Source of the DNA: Hymenolepis diminuta
Taxonomy: Eukaryota > Platyhelminthes > Cestoda > Cyclophyllidea > Hymenolepididae
Direction: 5' to 3'
NCBI GenBank assembly: GCA_900708905.1
Contig: CAADRB010000062.1
Span: forward strand, 312,595-376,594
Length of the DNA stretch: 64,000 nt
Numbering within the stretch: position 1 is the stretch's first letter; each line of letters begins with the position of its first letter. Below are positions 34,851-53,723 of this stretch, piece after piece. The notes under the pieces were generated by a model that saw nothing but the letters and a program-made list of their open reading frames with translations, was not told the origin of the DNA and made no database searches. The position numbers and the translations under genes are program-made.

Positions 34851-37800
34851 TTAACTTTATTCGAGTTTTTGGAATCAGTTTGTATATTGTTCGCTGCTTC
34901 ATGATCAAGATTTTATCTGCGCGGTTTGATCCTTAGACTCGGGAATCAATCAGAGCTCACAATATTCGACGTTTATTGCCCAACTGATCAACTTGGATGG
35001 CTGATCATGCCGTTTCAATATATTGTTTTCTTCTAATAACTGTGATGTAAGCTTGCATAATAGTTATATAGCCGAGCTGTAAGAACTCACTCAATATGAA
35101 CCTTATTAAAATTAATGTTTTTCAATAGCTCAGCAGAATTACAATCAAATTACATGGTTTAATTATTAAATAATCTGCTACAGTATTGTTCGAGCTTCCT
35201 TTGATGGGAAGGAATAAAAAGTCCAAAATTCATGTATCAAACTAACCATTAAGTTGTATGCTTCAAAAACAAATCAAGAGCACATAATTCGCGTGATCTG
35301 AACGGAACAATGACGTCACGCATCTGTTGACGTTTTCTCATGCATTCACTAGCCCTCAGTATAATTCAGTTTTACGTCACTGTCACACGTTGGCCACTAG
35401 ATTCCACCTACATGTTTGCATTTACTACGAATCTTATTTTGAGTTTTAGCTCCGACTTTTTTGACGTTTACAATATTTTCTGATATTTCATCTATTTATT
35501 TAACCTTTATTGAGAACATTGTATTTCGAGTTAAAAGTATGGTGTGTTGATTCCTAAAGTACTCACTAAAATCTAAGAATTCTTAATGCCGCCCCAAATG
35601 TTGCTATCAGCCCTCAGAGGTTTCAAACGAGGTAACATTCACTAAAGGATATGTCCAACGTAATGGTTAGAACTGACCCGCCTCCTAAAATATTGTTAAA
35701 TAAATACTATTGAGAGGGTTTTTGTTTAAAACTAAAATTAAAACAAATTCATAAAGGCCATATTTAACTTCAGGAAACTCTATTGACCATTTAATCACAC
35801 TTAGATTTATCTTTCTGGTACTTATTCTTTTACTGGCATGCATGAGCGCAACAAAGGCAAATTTAATTGTGCAATTTTGTTATTAAATAAGAGGCTAAGT
35901 CATTTTATTGCAAAATTACCAGAGTTTAAATGACCACTTCCCTAGAATAAATTCTATTAATGAATAAAATATTTTCCAGATGAGACAAGGAAGCAGCACG
36001 GTGTTCTCAAGAGTAGAAGAAGGAGATTTGGATGTAGGTCATTTACTTTAGTCGAGAACCATCAAACTGCAACAGTCAGCCGAACTGTGTAATATTTAAT
36101 ATTGTAAATTCACTTACACAATTTCGAAAAAAATTGGCAAACGAAATTTGTAAATGATTAAATTTATTTAAGTCATTAATCAGAGGTAAATTGCAATGCT
36201 AAAAGTACGAATGTTAGAAAATTAAGAAAAAATGTAAAAATAGTGTCTTTTTTGCAACAGCTGAATAAAACTAAAATTTTTCTCGTATTTACTTTAATTA
36301 TCTAGATGGATACTTATGAAAATATCATTTATATTTCGAATCAAGTTTTGGCATTTTATTTCTCTTAAAGATTGGTCTGTTTCATTCATTTTGTCCTAGA
36401 GAGGTCGGAAAACTTGAGGAACATTCAAAATTAACGATTTCAAAATTTAAATTTTTGCCAATTTAATAACCAACATTAAATAAAAAGTAATTAAGTGTCA
36501 GTGAATAGATTTTGAATAATTCAGTACAACTAAAAATGATGTGTATACGTAAGCTGTTTTTTTCCTTTAAATGCTTATTTTTTCTCCCTATTAAACAGTA
36601 AACACTACTCTCCTGATCTTATGGGACTGTCATGTATTTCTAAAGAAATCAAAAGTAAAACTCATCGCATTTCATGCGTTTTTATCATTCTACAGTAGTA
36701 AAAAATTGGTTTAGTTTTGAATCTTGACAATTAAAATATTGATGTTGTGATACATCTGATGTATTTTCCTCTCAAAAAATAAGAGGCATTTTAACTAATT
36801 TTCTAGTAACTACATCTTAGTCACCTATATTTAACCATTCAGCATTTACTAAAATCCAAGGACTATAAACTGTATTTAAATATATTTCTTTCGCAGTAAT
36901 ACTAAGTTTAGCTTTAATATACTTCATCTAGTGCACATTTTTTCGCATACAATTACCAAAACATTAAGCTGGCGGTTTAATCAATTTTCTTGAATAAGCA
37001 GTCTATACAGCGGAGCATTTATAATCGAACTAATTAAATTTTTCTTTATAGTTGTCACTCTTATTGTTTTGCATTTTTTAACTTAAAAATATCAAATAAT
37101 AACCATTATTTCCTTTCTCAGTTCGGCATGAAAATAAGTCATACAATATATTGTTAAACATCAAAATCGATATGCCTTCATATCCAGTTTACATGTTTCA
37201 GTCAAATCATTTAACTTCAAAATAAATTGAAGCATTGTGTCTGTGTCAGTTCATAAAATCAATAATTATGAATTCCATTAAGTCTTCCTAATCTGACCAT
37301 TAACACCATTCTTTATTTATTGTTCGTTAGCTCGTCAAGGCAAGAGTCCTTGAGCCACAATCTTAAGAGATCGCATTCTCTTATAAAAGTTCATAATTTT
37401 CGGTACAAATTCTCCGCTTAAAATATGTGTCCTCTTATGAATTCTTGTGTGATTCTGGTAGTTCGTGAATATCTTAAGTTCATTTGTGAATCAATTAACA
37501 GTTTTTTTCGAAAATCATATCAAGTTTTTTTTCAATACTTAATTACTATGGCAAAACAGTCATCCTCTAGTATCAAAAATTTTTTATAGCTGTCATTACA
37601 AGGTCCAATGTAACTTAATCTGTGTGTTTATACGTTAAATACCATTAAACTAGGTCGGCGGTTTTCTTCATAAACCAAAAAATGTGTTTCTGCTGAAACT
37701 TACTTTTTACCTGATTTTGTCCTGATTTTGGTTTGAGGCTTTTGTACATTATGGAAATTGACAGATAAATGATATAACCGGTTACTTTTATTATAACACT

Positions 37801-40800
37801 AATTATGAAAGTTTTATTCAGCCTTAACAATAATTGAAACGCGAATCCACGATTATATTAGTTTTTGTACTGTATTACTTATTTTTATTATCACCTACAG
37901 GAATGAAAAAAATACGATTTCAAATGGTGAGAAGTCTATTAATAATAAGTGCAATAAACAATAAATGAGTTTGAAATTTTCAGAGTTAAGTCAAGATATT
38001 AAAGAGTCCTGGTTTAGTTCACCTTTGGATTCAGATTATTCAATAATTTCTAATAGATCATTCACGTTCCAGAATTTAAATTGTGTAGTTCTTTGAGTGG
38101 ATTGGAACTAATTTTTGCCTATAATGTCCACCGGCTGCTTAATTATGTTAGTCGGTCTTGCCACTTGAATACAATTTTCTGACATATTGTGGGAAAGCAA
38201 AATGATCTTATACATTGTTAAGCAGCTTACATGATTTTTACATGGCATGGCAAAGACAGCTAAAAGTTTTAACTCACAAGAGGTTTACATTGTATTTCGA
38301 TCCTAAATTATCTCAATACTAGTATATTGTACTTTGCTCGCTCGCTATACGGCGATAAATCCAATCAGAATATATGACTCATCACGCACTTTATTCATTT
38401 TCTATCATTGATGCCAGCCAAAAAATAAAATTATCCCGATTTTATAATGTTGTTTAAACGCATGCACTCACATATTTTTAAATTAAATATTTATATTATT
38501 ATACAGATATTTATTCTGATTGTGGATTTAAATCTAAATTGTGGAACATAATATCGCATATTTTAAATAGACTCAAATCAATCAAATTTTAAATTCTTGT
38601 CTTCATTATTTTCAAGAAGATAATTATAGAAATTTATAAAAAAAACCCCGATTGTTAAAATAAAAAACTAATGTTTTTGAAGTTCAAGTGATCTTTTACT
38701 ATAAACTGATTAAATATTAGTGGCCTTGGATATATTTTTTGTTTAAAAATCAGAAAACAGATCAATATTTTAGAGTTTTTCATACCAAAAGCCGTATTCG
38801 TAATTTTATAAATGGAAAATATTAATGGCAAAACGAAGATAAGGAATTTAAATCACAAAGAGATAGAATCCGGAATGTTTTTTAATTTTTCTTTTAATAC
38901 AATCAGTGATCAAAATTACAGTTTTCTGAGGAAAAGAGAATAAAACAAGGTTTTGGCACCCCAGTAAGTAATGAAGTTTGATACATTTTGATTCAAAATG
39001 AGTAAAATTAGGGAAATTTTTGAAAATTTGCAGCAATCCTATTTGTTTGGATTTAATAATAATTTCCGTCTAATATGGTAATATAAACCATCTTTTATAA
39101 AATATTGATTTCGTTCGCACACTTTACTACTGAAATTATTCCGCAGTCATCTGTATCTCTATAAATTGCACGCGATTTTTATGGCACACTCTAATACATT
39201 CGAAATTACCTATGCAAATAGTCGAAACCATAAGTTTTTAATCTAAATATGCAAACAACACATTGATATATTTGCGATTCCCGATAAATATACTTACTTC
39301 TTTCATGATATTTTTTTTGTTTATTTTGGTTTATTAGCTTTTGCCTCAGATACAAGGTAAATGACATAAAACGTTTTTTTCCATACTATATTTATCAGAA
39401 GGTTGAATTAATGGCACCTTTGTTTATAGATTATGAAATTTGATATTGTTGAGTGACAATTAATACGAGAAAATAACATTGAAATAGATACACAAAATAA
39501 AATTGAACACGTCATTAATCAATATATATTAAAACAAATGAAGTTGAAAGCAATCTAAAAATTAAAGAAAAACTACAAAATGTTTCTGCTATTCAATATC
39601 AAGATTCACTAATTTGTTCATACCTCACCCTTAGATCATATTAATACAAATAGGTCACCTGGTAAAAGATTGCATCAAGAATATGAATAGCACAAAAGAA
39701 TGCACAGCTTTCACATTTTTGTACATTAAAGAGAGAGGTCAGTGATTATGACAGTGATTACTCTTCATACATTATTTATTTATATCTTTCACATGAATTT
39801 TCAAAAATAGCTTCTATACTAATAGACCTTACATTACTTTCACCTCCAAAGCTTTATGTCCGCTTTTAAATCACAGTCATATTTCATTTTCGTCCTAGAG
39901 GAATTTCCGGCCTAAAAGGACTTTCTTCCAGAAATTCCTTTTCAGCTATCTTATACAAAGAACATTCACAAGTTGGATCTTTTTGTATAACATAAATTTT
40001 TCTGTGATCTTTTGTCATCAGCTGACACCAATTAAATCCTGAATTTGCGCTTTTTTCTCAAGATATTTCACCTGGAAATAATTTTCCTCCTGACATAGTA
40101 ATCCTCAGACCCGATTTGCCCTTCTCATTACAATATTACTCAATTTTAATTTAATATTAATACGCTTATTAATCTTGATCGGCTAGTAATAATTAATTCG
40201 ATTGATTATTGTGTTTTCCTGGCTTTGTCTTCAGCAGTCAAACAAGGCCATTATTTCAATTACATGTTTGCCCTCAAATAGTTTTAACTATTTTCATTTA
40301 AAATCGAACTTGCTAAAAATACGTTTAATAATTTTAAGCTTTTTATATAATATCCTGTAATTTCATTTAACCTATCACCGTGGTCAATAATCGGATAGGA
40401 TTTACTGTGCCTAAATGTATTTTTTATACTTTACTTTTGACTTATTTTGTTACTTTCTTTTCCTTAGGTTTATTTTTAAACAATGTTGCCGCCCAAGATT
40501 ATGATCGAAGGAATGAACTTACGTCTAGAAGTAAATCAGTTAATTATTTACCGATTAATAATTAGTAGACAGACTCAATAAGCTTTTACTCAAATTAGAT
40601 AGGTGTTAGCGATTCAATAATAGCGATTTAATTGAGATTTACAAAAAGTGCATATATGAAAGTTTAACTTTGCGGAAAGTAATGAAGCACAATTGTCTTA
40701 AATGCTTATCGAAATTTTAATTTTATTTATACGTTTTGTTTTTACTTCTGTTTCTTACGAAACATAATTTTCGGATAAGATTAACTTAAAAGGCAATTAT

Positions 40801-41684
40801 TTTTACCTTATAAAATGAAAACCTACGCCTTGGCGTCTTTTACAGCTTATTTATAAACTATGACTAGCTAGAATTTCTTGGGATCAATCACTGTATGCGG
40901 AAGAATATTAAATAATACACAAACTGTTGATTGCATCTTTTATATCACAATTCTGCGAAAAGTTAGCAAATTAAAATTATTAGGAAGTTTTGAATAGTAA
41001 ATAAAATCATTACTAATCTTTTGATTAAAACGGTCTAAAATCTAAATAATATTTAACTGGAGTTTTCTAAATTGCAAAAGTGTATGGTTTCACTTTCAGT
41101 AATAATTCAGGATTTTCGAAATAAAATAAAGTTTGCTGTTTAATTCTGTCTATGTTCGCTTTTTTCATCTTCATTTTGTAATAATGAAATTTTGTAAGCC
41201 TTAACTAAATTTAATTAAATAAATCTGTGTAATAGGTATTCTCATAACGATAGTTCTGGTATCCTGTGCAGAAATACTCGAAAGAACTCAGGTTTAAATT
41301 CTTCTTGAAAATAATCAATAATACAACTGATAAAAAACTCGTGCAATGTACAGTTCTTCTAAGTAGGCTTATCTAGATACTAAAGGTATTTTTAACAAAA
41401 AATTAATTATTAGAAACTGACCTTCACTTTCGATTTGAAGGGGTTTTAAAATATTGTTTTAAGTAATAATTTACGTCAATGTTAATTAAAAACGACAGAT
41501 TTGTACCAAAATACAATTTTTTATAACATACATCAAGTTATATCAAAGCATTATCATCGGGAACACGTTTTGAATAAATCATGTCTGATAAAAATATCCT
41601 CTAAGAAGTGGTCCTGAAGTTGAAAACAAAATAAAATCAATAAGGAAATTCTTTTTTGAATTGCACTCATTTTTGGCAAGCGGA
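34851..41684. other. Long AT-rich gene-poor region
   Basis: Almost 7 kb with stop codons dense in all frames. The only local feature is a short less AT-rich block at about 35290-35420 with two CRE-type sites. A hydrophobic reading frame at 40380-40565 has no ATG and was rejected. Confidence 0.6.
35311..35380. promoter_or_regulatory. Cluster of CRE-like sites
   Basis: A full palindromic TGACGTCA at 35311-35318 is followed by a TTGACGTTTT half-site like sequence and a TTACGTCACTGTCA at about 35372-35385. Such clusters bind CREB/ATF factors in animals. No adjoining gene was found, so promoter function is a guess. Confidence 0.2.
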
Positions 41685-48403
<6,719 letters not shown>

Positions 48404-48995
48404 AGTCCTCAAGCGGACTCTTATTGCCTATGCGATACTCTTATAATGCCCATAAGTAGTTGATAAGGTGATGATGACCTTCAAATACTATATACAAACT
48501 TCACAAACATTTCAGAATTTGATAGTTAGATCATTTCAATAATATACTTATCGCACTCAATACTACTGTAATACATTTTAAAAATTTGTATTCTGATGTT
48601 TTAAATATAGTTATGTCCTAAAAATTCAGTCAATTTAATCCTTACATTATTTTACATGTCAAATATCTGTACTTTTTCCCAAACACGATTGCAGGCATTT
48701 AATGATAGAAAATCCACAATTTTAACAATTAGCAAAAATATGGAATTGGACGAGGACTGCAGTAGAACAAAAACAAATTAATATTTCGCACATAATAGTG
48801 ACTGGCGTCGATTCATCTATAGTGGCGCATTTTATATTTATTTCGCTAAATAGAACAAAATAGCTCAATACAACAGCTAAATAGTTTGTTTGCTCATTTT
48901 TTTCGTCATTTAAGCTTCCACGCGCCTTATAGCGCTTGATCTTACCTAAATCTTATAGATTTCACTTTTCCTAAAACTTCCTGATGTCTAGATGT
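48404..48995. other. HDHD5 upstream region
   Basis: AT-rich sequence upstream of the HDHD5 ATG, expected to hold its promoter. No TATA box in a convincing position, no gene. Confidence 0.4.
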
Positions 48996-49281
48996 TTATT
49001 CCTTTTACATACAAGAAAATAATATTTCTCCCAAAATGATTCTTATATGTGAAAACTCTCCAGTTAGCACTTCTTGATCCCCTTTTTGAACGAATTTATT
49101 TACATTACGGTTGTAAACAGTGCAGATATAAATCGGCCTATAGATACGCAAACTTGTGTCATATTTCAATATAGAGGTTTGGGTTGTTCTGTATTGTGAT
49201 GTTATTGGGTCATATTTTAATTAGTGGAATGCCTTAGAGAATTTAAGAGTCGGTTACGGTATCCTGCAGAGAAGAACACAT
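48996..49281 (+). repeat. Dispersed repeat family A, copy 2
   Basis: Blocks ACATACAAGAAAATAATATT, CCCAAAATGATTCTTATATG, TTTGAACGAATTTATTTACA, TTACGGTTGTAAAC, CGGCCTATAGATACG, GTGATGTTATTGGGTCATAT, GCCTTAGAGAATTTAAGAGT, CGGTTACGGTATCCTG. Aligns end to end with copy 1. Confidence 0.65.
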
Positions 49282-49736
49282 TATAATAATTCCCAATTCA
49301 GCTTGAACGCCTCTGATATTCGGATTTTTACGGCTTCAGATTAAGAAAGTATTTTATCTTATTTGTTGCCACATTCTTCAGCCATATTGTTTTACCATAT
49401 CCCTTAATTTATCTTTATTTTTGAACTATTTTATTAAACTAATGTGAATTCCATGATGATGGTTAGAGGAGGATGGTGGATGATCGCTAAAAAGTGATTA
49501 TATATTCTTATTAGTTAAGTCGATCATTTGAATCTTCAAAAGAATCCAGCAGTGACTTCACCTAAATTTGAATACGTATTTTCTTATTTATAGATTTACA
49601 TTAATTTTAGTTCCTCCGTTGGATATCTTTCCTCTATTATTATTGCATTTGTATGATGTTACAGTATGTAGACAGCGAGAGAATATCCCATTTATTGATG
49701 GAAATATTAGGTTTACAAATAAATATTTTTTTCTCC

Positions 49737-49870
49737 AGACGTCAGTCATGTTTGGTCGTCGATGCCACCGTGTGATTATTGGCGGTTGTGCAGGTCTTTA
49801 TGCACGCCTATGAATCACCTCTGGCTGATGATTTTGCTATAGCCAGCAGATATCTGTTAAAATCTGCCCT
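49737..49870 (+). repeat. Dispersed repeat family C, copy 1
   Basis: Starts GACGTCAGTCATG, then TGGTCGTCGATG, GTGTGATTATTGGCGG, TGTGCAGGTCTTTATG and CACGCCTATGAA. Aligns with the minus-strand copy at 50171-50303 and the plus copy at 50743-50875. Directly followed by an inverted family A copy. Confidence 0.45.
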
Positions 49871-49879
49871 TCTCTGTAG

Positions 49880-50140
49880 ATTCCCTAGCACATTGAACTA
49901 GTTACAAACACGATCCGACAGCACCACAATTCAAACGACTCAAACCACTATATCAACACAAGACGCACGTTTTCGTATCGATAGGCCGGTTTATATTATG
50001 CTCCATTTACAAATGTAATGTAAATAAATTCGTTCGAATAAAAGGGAATTAAAAGAAAAAAGAGTCAAAAGGTGGAAAATAAAAATCTTACCTATAAGAA
50101 TTATTTTGGGAAAAATATTATTTTCTTACATGTAGCAATG
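49880..50140 (-). repeat. Dispersed repeat family A, copy 3 (inverted)
   Basis: On the minus strand: ACATGTAAGAAAATAATATT, CCCAAAATAATTCTTATAGG, CCACCTTTTGACTC, TTATTCGAACGAATTTATTT, ACCGGCCTATCGATACG, GTGGTTTGAGTCG and GTGGTGCTGTCGGATCGTGT. Very close to copy 1. With copy 2 it forms an inverted pair about 600 bp apart. Confidence 0.65.
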
Positions 50141-50170
50141 TCTATCAATACCTGTCGATTAGAAATGATT

Positions 50171-50303
50171 GACTGGTGACAAGATCTCAACGATAGTGTT
50201 CACAAACGGTCCCGCTGTGTGTTCACGTGTTTGGACATAGATACCTAAACAGGTGTCTATCATCACGCCGGGACTCCAACGACGAGACATGACTGACGTC
50301 TAA
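50171..50303 (-). repeat. Dispersed repeat family C, copy 2 (inverted), strongly self-complementary
   Basis: Reads GACGTCAGTCATG, GTCTCGTCGTTGGAG, then a TGATGA followed by a hairpin (arms 50238-50246 and 50251-50259, 4-nt loop), all enclosed by GTCCCG/CGGGAC arms (50069-type positions 50069 do not apply; arms are at 50209-50214 and 50269-50274). Ends ATCTTGTCACC. Homologous along its length to the copy at 50743. Confidence 0.5.
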
Positions 50304-50742
50304 CAAAGAAATATTTTTTATAAAAACCTAATTTACTAATTAATAAATTGGGATGGCTTGCCCGCCACATCCGAACTGATCTGGCGACATGAGTGACTTG
50401 ACTTATTCGACCTATTTGATCGATGTGGTCCCGATGGACCTAACGTCATTCCACTTTTGAAGACTGCTTTTGGTGCCTGATCACTAGAATCTAAATGATA
50501 TTTACCGTCGTTCGCAATTGAATATTATCAACATTTTCACTTCACTACTTCATTCGTCCTAACTCGCAGCACTAAAATACTTGTTTCTGACATTTGAATT
50601 AGTATCAACTAACCTTATCTTTAAATAATGTCGTGTAATAATATGGAAAGGGGGTACATATCACTAGATCGGTACGGGTTTAGCCAGGAAATCAGCCCGA
50701 TTTATTGACGAACAAATTAGAGCTTCTATATGGAACTAATTC

Positions 50743-50875
50743 GTGAGACATCAGTCATTTCTGGCCGTCGATAGCTCTATTTGATGAGTGACATCTGTGT
50801 AAGTATCCATGTGTGAATGTGCACACATACAGCTAGACCGCTTGTATAAACTGTAGACGAGATCCTGTCGCCCTT
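50743..50875 (+). repeat. Dispersed repeat family C, copy 3
   Basis: GAGACATCAGTCATT, GGCCGTCGATAG, TTGATGAGTGACATCTGTG, AAGTATCCATGTG, CACACATACAGC, TAGACCGCTTGT, GAGATCCTGTCGCC. Same order of blocks as copy 2, with about two thirds of positions shared by eye. Confidence 0.5.
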
Positions 50876-52573
50876 CCAATTGCCAGGTGCTGACTGACAT
50901 CTGCTGCCAAGAGCATAACTCAAGCCACCCCCCAAGTCTCTCCCTCCTCAGTGTCCATACACACCGAAATGGGAAGAGAACGAGAGGATTAAATAGAATA
51001 CAAATTTTATATATAAATTTTATTGTTGAGTGAATAATGTTGAATGATATATACCGTCTACTGAGACTCTGTATGATTTGTGTGAGAGAAACTAGATTAC
51101 TATGAATTAATTAATACCACTGTAAATGTGAATAACATGCAGCATTAGAATAGGGCTGAATTGTATTAATCAGTCGGATGGATAGCTAGACACGTATTCA
51201 CGATGGTCAATGAAACTCATATGACAACTTATTGCAAGATAATTAAGTTGTAAATGAGGCTTTCAAAAAGTTGGTAAAAGCAAGTATTGCTGTTAGGAAA
51301 AATAGATGAAACTGTTGTATAATAAATTTACATCGGCAGGGAAATTTTTTGGAATGTATATTAATAATACGGAAGTCAAAATGTGAAATGAAAAATTATG
51401 GTCAGTGCAAATCTAGCAAATGTACTCCCCTTTTTATAAAACTCGTTTTATAATCAACACTTAGCTCGTTTGACATGCTGAAGTGGAAGCACCAGCCATT
51501 CAACCTAATGCACCGATCATATAGTCCTGAACACTGGGAATGCGAACTATCATTTAAGAACCTAGGGGTAAGTTGGAGAAGTTGGAGAATACAAAGAAAT
51601 CTACCTAAATGAATGAAAAAGACGAATGTTAGAATTCTGATAAGACAAAATTATTGTTCTCTTTGAGTGAACTACACAAATTTGGACATTATTATTTTCT
51701 ACTTAGCCCGGATGGCATTAAGAGATCTTTACATATATTTATGCTTATTATTGCTTTTACTAAATTTTCTAAGATTAAGATTTACAAACCAGATCAGAAC
51801 TGAAAGATTTCAAGCATTTGTTCTTATAAAGCCCCAACAGGCCAAGCTGATTCGCAATTACTAGAACTGGTGCAACTTTATAATGAGAATTAATGAAATT
51901 ATTTCAAATTTCACAAATCAATAGGAGTAAAATTAAAACGCTCATTTCGAAATTGCATAAATATTAATTTCCGCATTCGTTCATTTACCAAAATGGGTGA
52001 ACATTAATATTATGTATTCATGACAAAACCGGCTGTAGCTCTGATACGAATAATTAATGTATAAATGGCTATTTTTCGGAAAAAAACTAGCGCAAGTGAA
52101 AGGACTAAAGTAATAACAGATCTTTTAATCTGCCTATGATCGCATAATATTAAATGCAATGAAAATGGTTCCATCTCTTAATTTTCTCAAGAAAGTATTT
52201 CTACATGGTACTGTTAAACAAATAAAAAAAGTAAAAGACATATACGAAAAAATATTTTGCAATATCGAGTAATACATTAAATTGATTACTGTTACTAAAG
52301 CTGTTAAATTAACTCAAGAAATTATTATTATATTGAACTAACCGTTTTAAACAACTTGTGTGCGCCATTTGTGTTTGCTAGTTGTATATTCGTGGACTTA
52401 GTTCCGATAAGTCAGCACTATTTCTCTTTTGACTTAATATATATTTTGTAGTATATTTAAATACTTTATATTAGGGTCGTTTATCAATCATAAATTATTT
52501 GGTAACTGTTTGATTTTAAATATACGTTATATATTATAGGTAGTTCTTTATTACCTGACGGGAATTTATCATA
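50876..52573 (+). promoter_or_regulatory. Region upstream of profilin
   Basis: No gene recognised. The final 130 bp before the ATG include TA-rich stretches (a TATATATTTTG run near 52440 and TATACGTTATATATTATAGG near 52525) that could hold core-promoter elements. A pyrimidine-rich block at about 50930-50950 ends the repeat nest. Confidence 0.3.
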
Positions 52574-53000
52574 ATGGCGAATTCGGCTTGGCAAAGTTAT
52601 GTTGCTAATATCCTCAAATACAACGGCGCTAATTGCGCTTGCCTCGCCGGCAAAGATGGCTCTATTTGGGCTTCTTCTCCCGACCTAAAGGTAGGTGTGA
52701 TATGAAGATAACTTCATTTTGCGTTAGCCAACTGCAGATGAAATTAAGAAGATTGTTGACAATGTTGCAAACGGTTGTCACGACTCCATAACTATCAACG
52801 GTAAGAAACTTATCACTATTATGGCTGGAGATGGTGAACTTCGTGCGGCTGGTAATGACTATGCCATTGATTGTCGCGTGCTTAAGTCTATGGTAATTAT
52901 TACCGGGAACTCAAATCCTAAAGATTGTCCTGGTGTTAACCGTCTTCTTGCACAAGCTGGCTGTGCTATGGCCAATTACCTCGGTAATTGCGGATACTAA
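52574..53000 (+). CDS. Profilin, two exons
   Basis: Exons 52574-52690 and 52728-53000, phase 0, give 129 aa, typical for the family. Residues 1-39 start MANSAWQSYVANIL and include CLAGKDGSIWASSPDL. Exon 2 has PTADEIKKIV, GKKLITIMAGDGELRA and the C-terminal block CPGVNRLLAQAGCAMANYL ending GNCGY. The N- and C-terminal helices form the poly-proline site (Trp6, Tyr9 region and the C-terminal Tyr) and the central and late strands bind actin. Profilin charges actin monomers with ATP and feeds them to formins and Ena/VASP. The single intron is 37 nt. ATG 52574 is the first in-frame start. AATAAA at 53093-53098. Confidence 0.93.
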
Positions 53001-53199
53001 ATTCGTGCTACTTTGCTAAGATACTGCGACATTGTCTCTACCCCCACATCTGCGTTACATTTCGCTTTTTAATTGTTTTAGTGAATCCGCTGAATAAATG
53101 GGTTCTGGCACTTTGGTGGTTTTGCCTTGTTTTACGCATGTACGTATTTTTTGCTGCAATTGGCAGTTGCCGTTACCTCTATATGCTTAGTTTTAAAGG

Positions 53200-53560
53200 G
53201 TAGTGGGCGTGCGCCAAGTGCGGTGGTATGCCCCGTTGATGACTAATCCATGTCTCTCCCCCCCCCCTTTTCTCGTTTGGTTTAAGCCGGGTGAGGGATG
53301 CGCCGTGCAATTCTGGAGTACACGCGTTACTGTGTGTGCACGCGTGTATGATTAAGGTGTCTTCCTAGGCGTGCTGCTTGGAAGATTTTCCCGTGTCTCC
53401 GTCTTCTCCCTCTCAGTGCTATTAGTACTAGTGTTGCTGGAATATGCTGTTTGGTTCGCGTGAATTCTCTGGTCTCTTAATACGTAAGCAATGGAGTTGA
53501 GATGTCGCGGGTTTGTGACTGTGAATATTGAATAGCAATCGCTTTCGTTAGCATTTTTCA
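53200..53560 (+). promoter_or_regulatory. CpG-rich block downstream of profilin, possible promoter
   Basis: Unusually rich in CG dinucleotides for this window. Contains a run of ten C (about 53258) and a perfect 9-bp inverted repeat, TACACGCGT (53329-53337) and ACGCGTGTA (53350-53358), with a 12-nt spacer. It lies between the profilin poly(A) signal and a possible downstream exon. Could be a promoter or a worn mobile element. Confidence 0.3.
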
Positions 53561-53561
53561 G

Positions 53562-53723
53562 TGGATTTAAAGCGTATTAGTGTCTGTACTGGTAAATATT
53601 TTGCTTTTCTGTGGGCAGATATGTATGGTTCACACGAATTCATTGGAGAATTTGCGTTGCAACATTTTACGTGCACTTCTTTTGAGTACTCCTGTGATTT
53701 AGTGCCTCATTTCACAGAAAAGG
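53562..53723 (+). CDS. Possible internal exon with C2-domain-like sequence
   Basis: A 162-base open segment between a good acceptor (TTTTTCAG) and a strong donor (GGGTAAGT). It reads LKRISV at the start, then DMYGSHEFIGEF, then FEYSCDLVPHFTEKG. GSHEFIGEF resembles the end of a C2 domain, especially the GSHDLIG segment of copines. No matching upstream or downstream exon was found within the window, so this could be one exon of a gene with long introns, a dead fragment, or chance. Confidence 0.3.

Noticed and set aside
40380..40565. Frame with a signal-peptide-like hydrophobic run followed by AAQDYDRR
   Set aside because: It begins with GTG and has no in-frame ATG after the upstream stop, and no exon context was found.
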